Positions 1 to 6,110 of a DNA stretch of 21,598 bases are shown here, one piece after another. The stretch is from an uncultured Collinsella sp. (GTDB lineage: Bacteria; Actinomycetota; Coriobacteriia; Coriobacteriales; Coriobacteriaceae). The notes under the pieces were generated by a model. The model worked only from the letters and a program-made list of their open reading frames with translations, made no database searches and was not told where the DNA came from. The stretch lies in the NCBI GenBank assembly GCA_958348565.1, contig CATVZP010000030.1:1-21598 (forward strand). The letters run 5' to 3'. The first letter of the stretch is position 1, and each line of letters starts with the position of its first letter. The position numbers and the translations under genes are program-made.

Positions 1-170
1 TCATGAGTATGGCGGGATTCCCCCTCCACAGCAGGTGGACAAGCGAGGAATACCTACGTTTCCTGCGTCAAAACGGCTGGGCAGTGCAGAAAAGCGCGGT
101 GCTGAAGGCCTCGTTCCCGCTGACCTATGCGGAATGCACGAAATCGGAGGGGCCAGATGTCGTTCTTTGA
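1..170 (+). CDS. C-terminal end of a probable SAM-dependent methyltransferase (cut by left edge)
   Basis: The frame through base 3 is open from the left edge to a TGA at 168-170 and gives about 56 residues. The stretch TSEEYLRFLRQNGW and the closing ASFPLTYAEC resemble, from memory, the C-terminal ends of small class I methyltransferases found in clostridial gene clusters. An internal ATG lies at base 3, but the frame is probably the 3' end of a longer gene. Its stop overlaps the start of the next methyltransferase remnant at 157 by 14 bases, which is typical of translationally coupled genes. The catalytic part is outside the window, so the function is inferred from the tail and from the neighbouring methyltransferases. 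It could equally be a remnant. Confidence 0.4.
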   Translation, partial: MSMAGFPLHSRWTSEEYLRFLRQNGWAVQKSAVLKASFPLTYAECTKSEGPDVVL

Positions 171-319
171 AAACACCCGCAAGCCCGTGGGGCCTCGGCG
201 GATAGCTTATGGTTGCCATGATGAATCTGGGCCACAGCCCTGTGGCGCGGTGGGAACTTCGATTTCTACGACTTGCGCCAAATGCCAAGGTGCTGGATTG
301 CGGCTGCGGCGGCGGCAAT
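157..319 (+). pseudogene. Frameshifted, truncated class I SAM methyltransferase remnant
   Basis: A good ribosome site (GGAGGGG, 146-152) precedes an ATG at 157 that reads MSFFENTRKPVG. The frame is then lost. The continuing homology, VAMMNLGHSPVARW and then the SAM-binding motif VLDCGCGGG, sits in another frame that is open from 209. The break is consistent with an extra G in GTGGGG near 190, plus an in-frame TAG just before 209 where a lysine codon would be expected. Similarity stops right after the glycine-rich SAM motif at about 316, and the sequence passes directly into the leader of the next gene. About three quarters of the protein is missing, so the remnant cannot be active. The family assignment comes from the N-terminal pattern and motif I. 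Confidence 0.6.
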
Positions 320-352
320 TATGAAAGTTTTTATTCACTGAGGAAGGAACCT

Positions 353-1183
353 ATGAAATGTAAAATTGAGAAAAACACCGTTCAGGAGACGCTGATCCTC
401 CCGCTGTATTCCCGGAAGCTGTGTACGGAGCTGTACCCGAACCTTTACAGGGATGAAACAGCGGTTCGCCTGCTCGACCAGATCGACTACGACTTTTCAG
501 AGGCAGAGAAAAACTCCCGCAGCCTGATGCAGCGCTTTGGTGCGCTGGAGGTGGCCATGCGGCAGGGTGATCTTGCTTTCGAGGTGCGGGATTACCTGAA
601 AGGCCACCCCAATGCGGCGGTGGTCAATCTGGGCTGTGGGCTGGACAACACCGGCAGAACCTGCGACAACGGTAGATGCAAGATCTACAATCTGGACTTC
701 CCGGATGTGATTGCCTTGCGGCAGCAGCTGCTGCCCGCCGGGGAGCGGGAGCAAAACATCCCCTGCGACCTGAAAGACCCCGCATGGTTTGACAAAATCG
801 ATGCCTCCGGCGGGGCGGTGTTCTTTGCCTCCGGGGTGTTCTATTACTTTCTAACCCAGGAGGTCCGGGAACTGGTGCGGGGAATGGCGGACGCTTTTCC
901 CGACGGTGTGCTGGTCTTTGATGCTGCCAATCGGACGGCAGTAAAGATGATCGCAAAAACATGGCTTAAGACTGCAAAAATCAAGGATGTGGGGGCATAT
1001 TTTGCGGTTTCGGATGCCGCCAAGGAAATCGGCACGTGGGACAGCCGTCTGCAGGTCACAAGTCGCGGCTATATGCTGGGCTACAACGATTTGAGGGACC
1101 CTTCTGTCAGCGGCTTTTTCCGGTTTCTCGCAAGGGTCGGTGACAACGGGATGAAAATGCAAATCGTGAAAATTAGATTTTGA
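353..1183 (+). CDS. Class I SAM-dependent O-methyltransferase, LCM/PpmI-like family
   Basis: This encodes 276 residues. The start ATG at 353 is chosen because AGGAAGG (341-347) lies at ideal spacing, although the frame is open further upstream into the methyltransferase remnant. Residues 90-98 form the SAM motif VVNLGCGLD, and residues 113-119 (NLDFPDV) match the second conserved acidic motif of the leucine-carboxyl/polyketide O-methyltransferase family (COG3315). The length fits the family. Enzymes of this group transfer a methyl group from S-adenosylmethionine to a carboxyl or hydroxyl group; the substrate cannot be read from the sequence. Base composition is lower in G+C than the transporter operon downstream, and the gene sits among methyltransferase remnants. 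It is probably the surviving member of a transferred cluster. A terminator follows at 1352. Confidence 0.8.
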   Translation: MKCKIEKNTVQETLILPLYSRKLCTELYPNLYRDETAVRLLDQIDYDFSEAEKNSRSLMQRFGALEVAMRQGDLAFEVRDYLKGHPNAAVVNLGCGLDNTGRTCDNGRCKIYNLDFPDVIALRQQLLPAGEREQNIPCDLKDPAWFDKIDASGGAVFFASGVFYYFLTQEVRELVRGMADAFPDGVLVFDAANRTAVKMIAKTWLKTAKIKDVGAYFAVSDAAKEIGTWDSRLQVTSRGYMLGYNDLRDPSVSGFFRFLARVGDNGMKMQIVKIRF

Positions 1184-1297
1184 GAGGCAAAAACGAAGCG
1201 CGCTCACTTTGACGTTGAAGAAGACGGCTTTTACGGCACATATTGGGCGTGCAAGGGCACGGTCAATGCGTGCGTACCCAAATACCCGCGAGATTGA
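1184..1297 (+). other. Open stretch after the methyltransferase, possible gene remnant
   Basis: Directly after the TGA at 1181-1183 the same frame stays open for 37 codons to a TGA at 1295-1297. It contains a plausible protein-like run (HFDVEEDGFYGTYWACKG) but no start codon or ribosome site. It may be the end of a decayed gene joined to the methyltransferase by a deletion. I do not recognise it. Confidence 0.2.
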
Positions 1298-1351
1298 TAA
1301 TGGGGCGTTTAGCTGCATAATAGTTACTAGTTAGAAACCCTCGGGTTTGCG

Positions 1352-1386
1352 GGGCAGAATCGTGAAAGCGATTCTGCCCTATTTTT
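1352..1386 (+). terminator. Rho-independent terminator of the O-methyltransferase
   Basis: An 11-bp perfect stem pairs GGGCAGAATCG (1352-1362) with CGATTCTGCCC (1369-1379) around a 6-base loop, followed by TATTTTT. A second short hairpin (AAACCC/GGGTTT, 1335-1348) lies just upstream. Confidence 0.85.
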
Positions 1387-1437
1387 CCTCCGTCTGCTCC
1401 AAAACAAGTAGTTCGAAGATAGCCTGTAGGTATCCTC

Positions 1438-1923
1438 ATGGGCGCCTTTTATTTTCAGGGAGTCAGTCTCTCGTTCTTCGATGGCAAACCGGCTGAGGCA
1501 AGCAAGCCCGCAAAGAACCCCAAGCGACGCGCTCGCAAGGCGGCGAAAACCCTCAAGCGGCTAGCGATGAGCACCAAGGCGCAGCAGGCGCTCGCGGCAC
1601 AGAGAGAAGCGATGAAGCAGGAGTCAGCTCATGCAAGAAGCCGACGCCGCGTAGACGCTAATGGTGACGGCTACGCACGGGCACGGGCGCGCCACCGCAC
1701 TTCACAGCTTGTTTCTCAAGTATTTGGGACGCACACTCGGCGTTCAAAAATGCTGAGCGACTCCGCATGGCTCGAGACTGAGCCGAGGTGCCCTACTTCT
1801 CGCCCTCCAGCAGCCCCACGATGCGGTCGATGTCGACGGCAAAGCGAGGCCTTCCCTCGCGCTCGTAGCGGTCGAGGTATGTCTGGCACTCGGAGACAAT
1901 GCGCTTGGTGTTGCTGTCGATGA
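1438..1923 (+). CDS. Doubtful hypothetical ORF, Lys/Arg-rich
   Basis: A 161-codon frame opens at 1438 without a clear ribosome site. Residues 18-75 are rich in lysine, arginine and alanine, like a basic linker or a remnant of a DNA-binding or mobilisation protein, but I recognise no family. The last 43 codons lie antisense to the well-supported toxin gene at 1793-2242 and are surely a shadow. If anything is real here it is the first half. The region between the methyltransferase terminator and the toxin gene (1387-1745) otherwise shows nothing I can name. It is best treated as decayed sequence. Confidence 0.15.
   Translation: MGAFYFQGVSLSFFDGKPAEASKPAKNPKRRARKAAKTLKRLAMSTKAQQALAAQREAMKQESAHARSRRRVDANGDGYARARARHRTSQLVSQVFGTHTRRSKMLSDSAWLETEPRCPTSRPPAAPRCGRCRRQSEAFPRARSGRGMSGTRRQCAWCCCR
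1746..1784 (-). terminator. Possible terminator of the toxin gene
   Basis: Read on the minus strand after the toxin stop codon, a GGCTC/GAGCC hairpin (1769-1784) is followed by a weaker hairpin (1752-1766) and then a run of five T (complement of AAAAA at 1746-1750). The stems are short, so this is tentative. Confidence 0.4.
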
Positions 1924-2242
1924 TGCGCTGGAGCGTCTCGTAGTAGGCCGAGCCCTCGGTCCTAAGGCGGCGCTGGTAGGCCTTGGTTATGGGGAACATC
2001 TTGATGTAGTGGATGCCGTGGCGGCAGCCGGGGCGCGTCGTGGGGCGGGGTGGCAGTGCAAAGTATTGGTCTTTGGGCACGTTGGGGGCGATGTTGGAAC
2101 GCAGAGGCACGGCGAAGTCCCTGCGCTTTCCGCGGAAACGCAGCCTCACCACCACGATGCAGGGGCGATTGTGCTTAAGCATGAGCTCACGGTCGCCATC
2201 GACGAGGTCGAAGAAGTCCTGGGAGATGGATACGATCTTCAT
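1793..2242 (-). CDS. Type III toxin-antitoxin endoribonuclease toxin, ToxN/AbiQ superfamily (TenpN-like)
   Basis: This encodes 149 residues. The pattern MKIVSISQDFFDL at the N-terminus, then RDFAVPLRSNI, PKDQYFALPPR and HGIHYIKMFPI in the middle, matches what I know of TenpN-type members of the ToxN/AbiQ toxins. It ends in a helical region with DIDRIVGLLE. These proteins are RNases held inactive by a small structured RNA made just upstream. They act as phage-defence or maintenance modules. The ATG at 2242 follows a run of six G (2251-2256 on the minus strand) at 8-base spacing. The upstream region contains stacked hairpins and could encode the RNA antitoxin. It sits next to a truncated TetR gene, which suggests insertion. 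Family-level confidence is good. The subtype and activity are inferred, since ribonuclease function cannot be seen from sequence alone. Confidence 0.75.
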   Translation of the reverse strand: MKIVSISQDFFDLVDGDRELMLKHNRPCIVVVRLRFRGKRRDFAVPLRSNIAPNVPKDQYFALPPRPTTRPGCRHGIHYIKMFPITKAYQRRLRTEGSAYYETLQRIIDSNTKRIVSECQTYLDRYEREGRPRFAVDIDRIVGLLEGEK

Positions 2243-2251
2243 CGGTTACGC

Positions 2252-2292
2252 CCCCCTTCATACGAAGCGGGGCCCGCATCGCTGCAGGCCCC
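2252..2292 (-). promoter_or_regulatory. Two mutually exclusive hairpins covering the toxin ribosome site
   Basis: On the minus strand GGGGCC (2287-2292) can pair with GGCCCC (2269-2274). The same C-run (about 2269-2272), with CTTC (2264-2267), can instead pair with GAAG plus the G-run (2252-2259) that forms the toxin ribosome-binding site. In type III systems a hairpin between antitoxin and toxin limits toxin expression; this arrangement would do that either by attenuation or by hiding the ribosome site. The pairing is seen in the sequence; the function is inferred. Confidence 0.4.
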
Positions 2293-2395
2293 TACAGGTG
2301 GGCGATATTCTACGCCTTGCGGCACCCCGTCGCCCACGGAGGTTAAACGTGCACGTAAGCCGTACTCTGAAAGCCGCGGCTTCCGGCAAGTAGTT
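2293..2395 (-). ncRNA. Candidate RNA antitoxin region of the type III module
   Basis: The stretch upstream of the toxin on the minus strand holds an 8-bp perfect stem, GTGGGCGA with TCGCCCAC (2298-2305/2330-2337). This encloses a small GCC-GCAA-GGC hairpin with a GNRA loop. Two short palindromes lie nearby: AAGCCGCGGCTT (2371-2382) and ACGTGCACGT (2347-2356). A promoter-like pair, TTGAAA (2414-2419) and TATAAA/TAAACT (2392-2399), lies just upstream. Known type III antitoxins are tandem repeats of roughly 35-45 nt. I see only a weak 15-base similarity (CGGCTTTCAGAGTA against CGGCTTACGTGCAC), not a clear repeat array, so this is a positional and structural candidate only. Confidence 0.3.
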
Positions 2396-2434
2396 TATAC
2401 CACGAAAGGTCGCTTTCAATGCGCATAGCTCGCA

Positions 2435-2503
2435 AAATAACACTCGCCGGGCGTCACCCCTGATCTTCTCGACCGTCTCCTCCGGGCACTTATTGCGTGC
2501 CAC
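2435..2503 (-). pseudogene. 5' fragment of a TetR-family regulator
   Basis: A GTG at 2501-2503 with a textbook ribosome site (GGAGGT, 2508-2513) starts the reading VARNKCPEETVEKI, followed by ARRVLF. This is the characteristic opening of TetR repressors (usually ARNKxPEETxxKI, then ARxLF). After about 23 codons the similarity stops and the frame runs into the toxin-antitoxin region. No helix-turn-helix or ligand domain follows. The gene is divergent from the ABC transporter operon and was probably its regulator before truncation. The remaining frame continues open to about 2258 but has no recognisable content. Confidence 0.6.
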
Positions 2504-2520
2504 GGGCACCTCCGTCCTTA

Positions 2521-2532
2521 TTATCGCGATAA
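2521..2532. promoter_or_regulatory. Perfect 12-bp palindrome, likely old TetR operator
   Basis: TTATCGCGATAA is a perfect palindrome in the gap between the truncated TetR start and the ABC operon, where a TetR repressor would bind to control both directions. No experimental or comparative support is visible here. Confidence 0.4.
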
Positions 2533-2644
2533 ACACACCATGAGTGGCGTACGGGTCAAGAAGGGCTGGCGCCAAAAGGGCCCAACGGCCGTTACGGCTT
2601 CGTTAGAAACGCGCCCCATCATGGATGGTGAACCCGAAAGGTAA

Positions 2645-2677
2645 GGCGCGCGGGCACGGTGGCTCGGCCCGCGCGCC
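2645..2677 (+). promoter_or_regulatory. Strong hairpin in the leader of the ABC operon
   Basis: A 10-bp perfect stem (GGCGCGCGGG at 2645-2654 with CCCGCGCGCC at 2668-2677) encloses a 13-base loop and lies 21 bases before the ATPase start. No T-run follows, so it is not a standard terminator. It could stabilise the message or tune translation of the operon. Confidence 0.4.
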
Positions 2678-2698
2678 CGGAAGAGAAAGGATAAACCC

Positions 2699-3427
2699 AT
2701 GGGTTACATGCTCGAGACGCGTGAGCTCACCAAGCGCTTCGGCCGCGGCGACCAGGCGCAGGATGCCGTGGCCGACGTGAGCCTTCATATCCGCGAGGGC
2801 GAGGTGTACGGGCTGCTCGGTCCCAACGGAGCCGGCAAGTCGACAACGCTCAAGATGATCTGCGGGATGCTGCGGCCGACGGCCGGGGAGATCCTCTTTG
2901 CCGGGCACGCCTGGCGCCGCGAGGACCTCTACGCAATCGGCAGCCTCATCGAGGAGGCGCCGCTCTACCCCAACCTCACCGCGCGCGAGAACCTGCGCGT
3001 GCGCACCACGCTGCTGGGCCTTCCCGAGAGCCGCATAGATGAGGTGCTCGCCGCCGTGGACCTCGCGGACACCGGGAAGAAGCGCGCCGGGCGCTTCTCG
3101 ATGGGCATGCGGCAGCGCCTGGGGCTCGCGCTGGCGCTGATCGCCCGGCCACGCCTGCTCGTGCTCGACGAGCCCACCAACGGCCTCGACCCCATCGGCA
3201 TCGAGGAGCTGCGCGACCAGATCCGCGGCTTCGCGGCGGCGGGTACGACGGTGATCGTCTCGAGCCACATCCTCTCCGAGGTGCAGCAGATGGCGGACAC
3301 CATCGGCATCATCTGCGGGGGACGCCTCGCCTACGAGGATGCGCTTCGGCCCGGGCAGGACCTCGAGGAACTCTTCATGAGCTTCTGCCGGGAAGGGAGT
3401 CGAGCGCGCGGGGAGGTGGCGGCATGA
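2699..3427 (+). CDS. Lantibiotic-immunity-type ABC transporter, ATP-binding subunit (LanF/BcrA-like)
   Basis: This encodes 242 residues. It has Walker A GPNGAGKST (41-49), ABC signature FSMGMRQR (133-140) and Walker B LLVLDEP (153-159) followed by TNGLDP. A histidine switch lies in VSSHILSE. The usual Q-loop position reads IEEAPLYPNLT (from residue 84), with Glu in place of Gln. This E-loop is a known hallmark of the LanF branch, which exports lantibiotics from the membrane. The start at 2699 has GAAAGG 8 bases upstream. The gene overlaps the next by ATGA (3424-3427), so the subunits are co-translated. It energises the two permeases that follow. The substrate is inferred to be a cationic antimicrobial peptide; bacitracin-type substrates are an alternative. 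Confidence 0.88.
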   Translation: MGYMLETRELTKRFGRGDQAQDAVADVSLHIREGEVYGLLGPNGAGKSTTLKMICGMLRPTAGEILFAGHAWRREDLYAIGSLIEEAPLYPNLTARENLRVRTTLLGLPESRIDEVLAAVDLADTGKKRAGRFSMGMRQRLGLALALIARPRLLVLDEPTNGLDPIGIEELRDQIRGFAAAGTTVIVSSHILSEVQQMADTIGIICGGRLAYEDALRPGQDLEELFMSFCREGSRARGEVAA

Positions 3428-4194
3428 CGGGCGAGAAAGGCAGCCTGCTCGCGGGCCTGCGCGCCGAGGCCCTGAAGTCGCGCCACGCGGCACCGGTTCG
3501 CCTGGCCGTGCTCATGGCGCTGCCGATGCCGCTGCTCGGCGCGATGCCCTACCGGGGCGTGCAGATCTTCAGCGCGTGGAACTACTGGTACGCGCTCTTC
3601 CTGCCCGTGGCTCTCTCGCTCGTGGTGGCGTGCGTCGCGCGGGCGGACGCGCGCACGCGGATGCGGGGGCTTCTGGGCCTGGGCTTTCCGCTTAGGCGCG
3701 CCTGGTGGGCCAAGGCGCTCTGGTGCCTCGCGCTCTGCGCGCTCTCGAACCTCGTGGTCTTCGGCATCTACCTCGCGGGATCGGCGTTCTCCTCGCAGGG
3801 CCTCACGGTCGCGGGCACGCTCACGATGCTCCTCTGCGCGCTCGCCAACACGGTGACCGCGGCGTGGATGATCCCCGCAGGGCTCTTCCTCACGGCGCGG
3901 CTCGGCATGCTCGCGGGCATCTTCTGCCCGCTCGCCACCCAGCTCGTGGGTGGGTTCGCCTGGTCGCTGATGCCGCTGCCGCAGCTCTTTCCGCCGTCGG
4001 CGAGCATGGTCATCCCCACGAGCTTCATCCCCGTGCTGCCGAGCGGCGAGCCACTCGCGGCGGACATGGCGCTCGGCGGGGCGCTCACGGCGGACGGCAT
4101 GCTCACACTGGCGGGCCTTGCGGTCTGCGCGCTCGCGTTCGCCGCGCTCACGGCGGCGGGCGCGGCCTGGTTCGCGCGCTCCGAGGAGAGGTGA
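3424..4194 (+). CDS. Lantibiotic-immunity ABC transporter permease (MutE/EpiE-like)
   Basis: This encodes 256 residues with about six hydrophobic helices. It starts in the ATGA overlap with the ATPase gene. The segment FSAWNYWYALFLPVALSLVV after the first helix, and LPQLFPPSASMVIPTSFIPV late in the protein, are typical of the EpiE/MutE permease group, where the loop before the last helices is rich in proline. It would form the membrane channel together with the next gene and pump peptide from the cytoplasmic membrane to the outside. Its stop overlaps the next start (TGATG, 4192-4196). Assignment to the E rather than the G subunit rests on gene order and similarity recalled from the family. 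Confidence 0.82.
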   Translation: MTGEKGSLLAGLRAEALKSRHAAPVRLAVLMALPMPLLGAMPYRGVQIFSAWNYWYALFLPVALSLVVACVARADARTRMRGLLGLGFPLRRAWWAKALWCLALCALSNLVVFGIYLAGSAFSSQGLTVAGTLTMLLCALANTVTAAWMIPAGLFLTARLGMLAGIFCPLATQLVGGFAWSLMPLPQLFPPSASMVIPTSFIPVLPSGEPLAADMALGGALTADGMLTLAGLAVCALAFAALTAAGAAWFARSEER

Positions 4195-5009
4195 TGGCCA
4201 TGACACGACTCTCCGACCCGACGCCGCGCATGACTCTCCTGCGGGCCCTGCTCTCCGAGGCCCTGCGCCTAGCGCGCTCCCCACTCACGGCGGCGCACCT
4301 CGTCTGCGGCCTGGCAGCCGGTCTTGCCTGCGGCGAGTACTTCTCCGTTACCCGATGGGACCCGGCGCTGGGCGCGGACGCCTACGCCCAGTTCCTCGGC
4401 GCCCTCATGCCGCTCATGTCCGCCATCGTCTGCGGGCTCGCCGTGGACGAGGAGCGCGCTGCCGGGCGCCTCGCCAACCTCACGGCGGTCCCCTCGCGCG
4501 GGCGCGCCGTCGCGGCGAAGCTGCTCGCCCTTGCGGCGCTCGGCGCGGGCGCGCTGGCCGTGGCGCTCGGCGTGTTCGGGGCCGTGCTCGCCGCCGCCGG
4601 GCGCCTGCCGCTCGGGCCCGCTCCGCTTGCGGCCGCCTGGGCGGGCATCGTGCTGGGCAGCCTGCCCCTCTACGCGCTGGGGCTCGGCGTGGCCCTGCGC
4701 CTCGGCCGCAACGCCGCCATCAGCGCCGGCGCGGCGGGAATGCTCCTCGCGTTCTTCTCAGTGGGCGGACTTGCGCACGGCCTCATGACCGGCGAGCTCA
4801 CCGGTGCCCTGGCGACGCCCCTGAGCTGGGTGCCGCTCGCCTGGCCCGCGCGCCTAGGGTCGCTCGGGGTGGAGGCCTTCATCGACGCCGCACGCGCGGC
4901 GGGCCCTCTCCTCACGACTGCGCCCGCTGGCCTCGTGCTCGCCCTGGCAGCCGCCGCCGTCCTTCTGGCCTGGTTCCGCCGCTTCGAGGACGGGAGGGCA
5001 GATGCGTAG
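4194..5009 (+). CDS. Lantibiotic-immunity ABC transporter permease (LanG-like)
   Basis: This encodes 271 residues, extremely rich in Ala, Leu and Gly, with about six membrane helices. Examples are the hydrophobic runs near residues 32-46, 65-82, 108-132 and 143-160. The ATG at 4194 overlaps the preceding stop and has GAGGAGAGG just upstream; a second ATG six bases later is possible. The family relation is weaker than for the first permease. Its place between the E-type permease and a YxeA-like gene, and its ABC-2 architecture, fit the G subunit. The frame is also open upstream to 3705, but that part is a shadow of the preceding permease. It overlaps the next gene by 8 bases. Confidence 0.78.
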   Translation: MAMTRLSDPTPRMTLLRALLSEALRLARSPLTAAHLVCGLAAGLACGEYFSVTRWDPALGADAYAQFLGALMPLMSAIVCGLAVDEERAAGRLANLTAVPSRGRAVAAKLLALAALGAGALAVALGVFGAVLAAAGRLPLGPAPLAAAWAGIVLGSLPLYALGLGVALRLGRNAAISAGAAGMLLAFFSVGGLAHGLMTGELTGALATPLSWVPLAWPARLGSLGVEAFIDAARAAGPLLTTAPAGLVLALAAAAVLLAWFRRFEDGRADA

Positions 5010-5403
5010 GAGGCCGCTCGCCGCCGTGCTCGTCCTCCTCTCCGCAGCGCTCGTCCTGGGCGGGAATGCCCTGCTCGACGCCGGCTGGGGGTCGACGCTG
5101 CGCTCGATCGCCGACCGCGTGCTGCCCAACCCTGAGATCACCATGTGGGCGCCCGCGCCCGAGCCCGGCAGCCACGCGAGCTCCTACGCCGACGCCACCG
5201 GGGCGGGAGCGAACTACGTCTACCTGGTGGACGCGGCGGACGACAGGGGCAATGTCCGAGAGCTCCAGCTCATCTTCTTCGGACGGGAGTCGAACGGCGA
5301 GGGCTGGCTCGAGATCGAGGCGCGCGGCGGCTCGGGCGTGCGCTACCGCGCGTGCGATGCGGCCGAGGCGCCCGCGGCTGCGCGCGGGGCTCTGGACCGC
5401 TGA
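5002..5403 (+). CDS. YxeA-like small exported protein
   Basis: This encodes 133 residues. The N-terminus has three arginines and then a hydrophobic stretch (residues 6-21), which acts as a signal peptide or a membrane anchor. The body contains NYVYLVDAADDRGNVRELQL, then GEGWLEIEARGG, which follows the two-strand plan of the YxeA/DUF1093 family of small OB-like extracytoplasmic proteins. Members often accompany bacitracin- or lantibiotic-type ABC transporters, and this one overlaps the last permease by 8 bases, so it is part of the resistance operon. Its molecular job is not established; a peptide-binding or accessory role outside the membrane is an inference. Confidence 0.6.
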   Translation: MRRRPLAAVLVLLSAALVLGGNALLDAGWGSTLRSIADRVLPNPEITMWAPAPEPGSHASSYADATGAGANYVYLVDAADDRGNVRELQLIFFGRESNGEGWLEIEARGGSGVRYRACDAAEAPAAARGALDR

Positions 5404-5421
5404 GCGCGGCGCAAGTACAAT
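5393..5421 (+). promoter_or_regulatory. Possible internal promoter before the two-component genes
   Basis: TGGACC (5393-5398) and TACAAT (5416-5421) are 17 bases apart and lie 27 bases before the response-regulator start. The -10 element is good; the -35 is weak. It would allow separate expression of the sensor pair. Confidence 0.35.
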
Positions 5422-5447
5422 GCAACGGGAGTTTCAGGAGGTCGAAT

Positions 5448-6110
5448 ATGGCGAGGATACTGGCAGTGGATGATGAGCGGGCGATCCTCGACGCGCTCGC
5501 GCGCGTCCTCGGCCGCGACGGCCATGAGGTCGTCAAGGCAGCGGACCCGACGGCGGTCCCGGGGATGGACCTTTCGCGCTTCGACCTCGTGCTCTGCGAC
5601 GTCATGATGCCGGGGCTCGACGGCTTCGAGCTCGTGCGGCAGATCCGCCCGGACTTCGACGGGCCCATCATCTTCCTGACCGCGCGCGTGGCCGAGGAGG
5701 ACGCCGTGGCCGGCTACGGCCTGGGCGCCGACGACTACGTCCGCAAGCCCTTCGGGGCCGCGGAGCTGCGCGCCAAGGTCGCGGCCCATCTACGCCGTGA
5801 GCGCCGGCCGCGCTCGCACGCCCTCTCCTTCGGGGAGGTGCGGATCGACCTCGGGGCGCGCGGCCTCGCCGTGGGCGGCAAGGCTGTGCCGCTCACGCCC
5901 ACCGAGTACGCCATCTGCGAGTACCTCGCCCGCCACCCCGGGCAGGTCATGAGCCGCGCGCAGATCCGCGAGGCGGTGCTCGGCTGGGAGAGCGACGCCG
6001 ACGACGCGGCCATATCCATGCAGGTCAGCCGCGCCCGGAGGAAACTCTCCGAGGCCGGCGCCGATCCGATCGCGACCGTCTGGGGGATGGGGTACAAGTG
6101 GCAGCTCTGA
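5448..6110 (+). CDS. OmpR/PhoB-family response regulator
   Basis: This encodes 220 residues. The receiver domain (2-115) has the acidic pair D8-D9, phospho-acceptor D51 in LCDVMMPG, T78 and K100 in the KPF motif. A winged-helix DNA-binding domain (about 125-220) contains LTPTEYAICEYLARHPGQV and ends GMGYKWQL, as in OmpR-type proteins. The start at 5448 follows AGGAGG at 6-base spacing; the longer open frame upstream is a shadow of the YxeA-like gene. It overlaps the histidine kinase gene by 13 bases, so the two are coupled. By its position it should control the transporter operon in response to antimicrobial peptides, as in the clostridial Cpr or Bce-type systems; this is inference. Confidence 0.92.
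   Translation: MARILAVDDERAILDALARVLGRDGHEVVKAADPTAVPGMDLSRFDLVLCDVMMPGLDGFELVRQIRPDFDGPIIFLTARVAEEDAVAGYGLGADDYVRKPFGAAELRAKVAAHLRRERRPRSHALSFGEVRIDLGARGLAVGGKAVPLTPTEYAICEYLARHPGQVMSRAQIREAVLGWESDADDAAISMQVSRARRKLSEAGADPIATVWGMGYKWQL

Noticed and set aside
2293..2340. Fluoride-type riboswitch
   Set aside because: GGGCGACGGGGTGCCG looks vaguely similar to the aptamer start, but the CTGATG block and the pseudoknot partner are missing, and the downstream gene is not a fluoride transporter or related enzyme.
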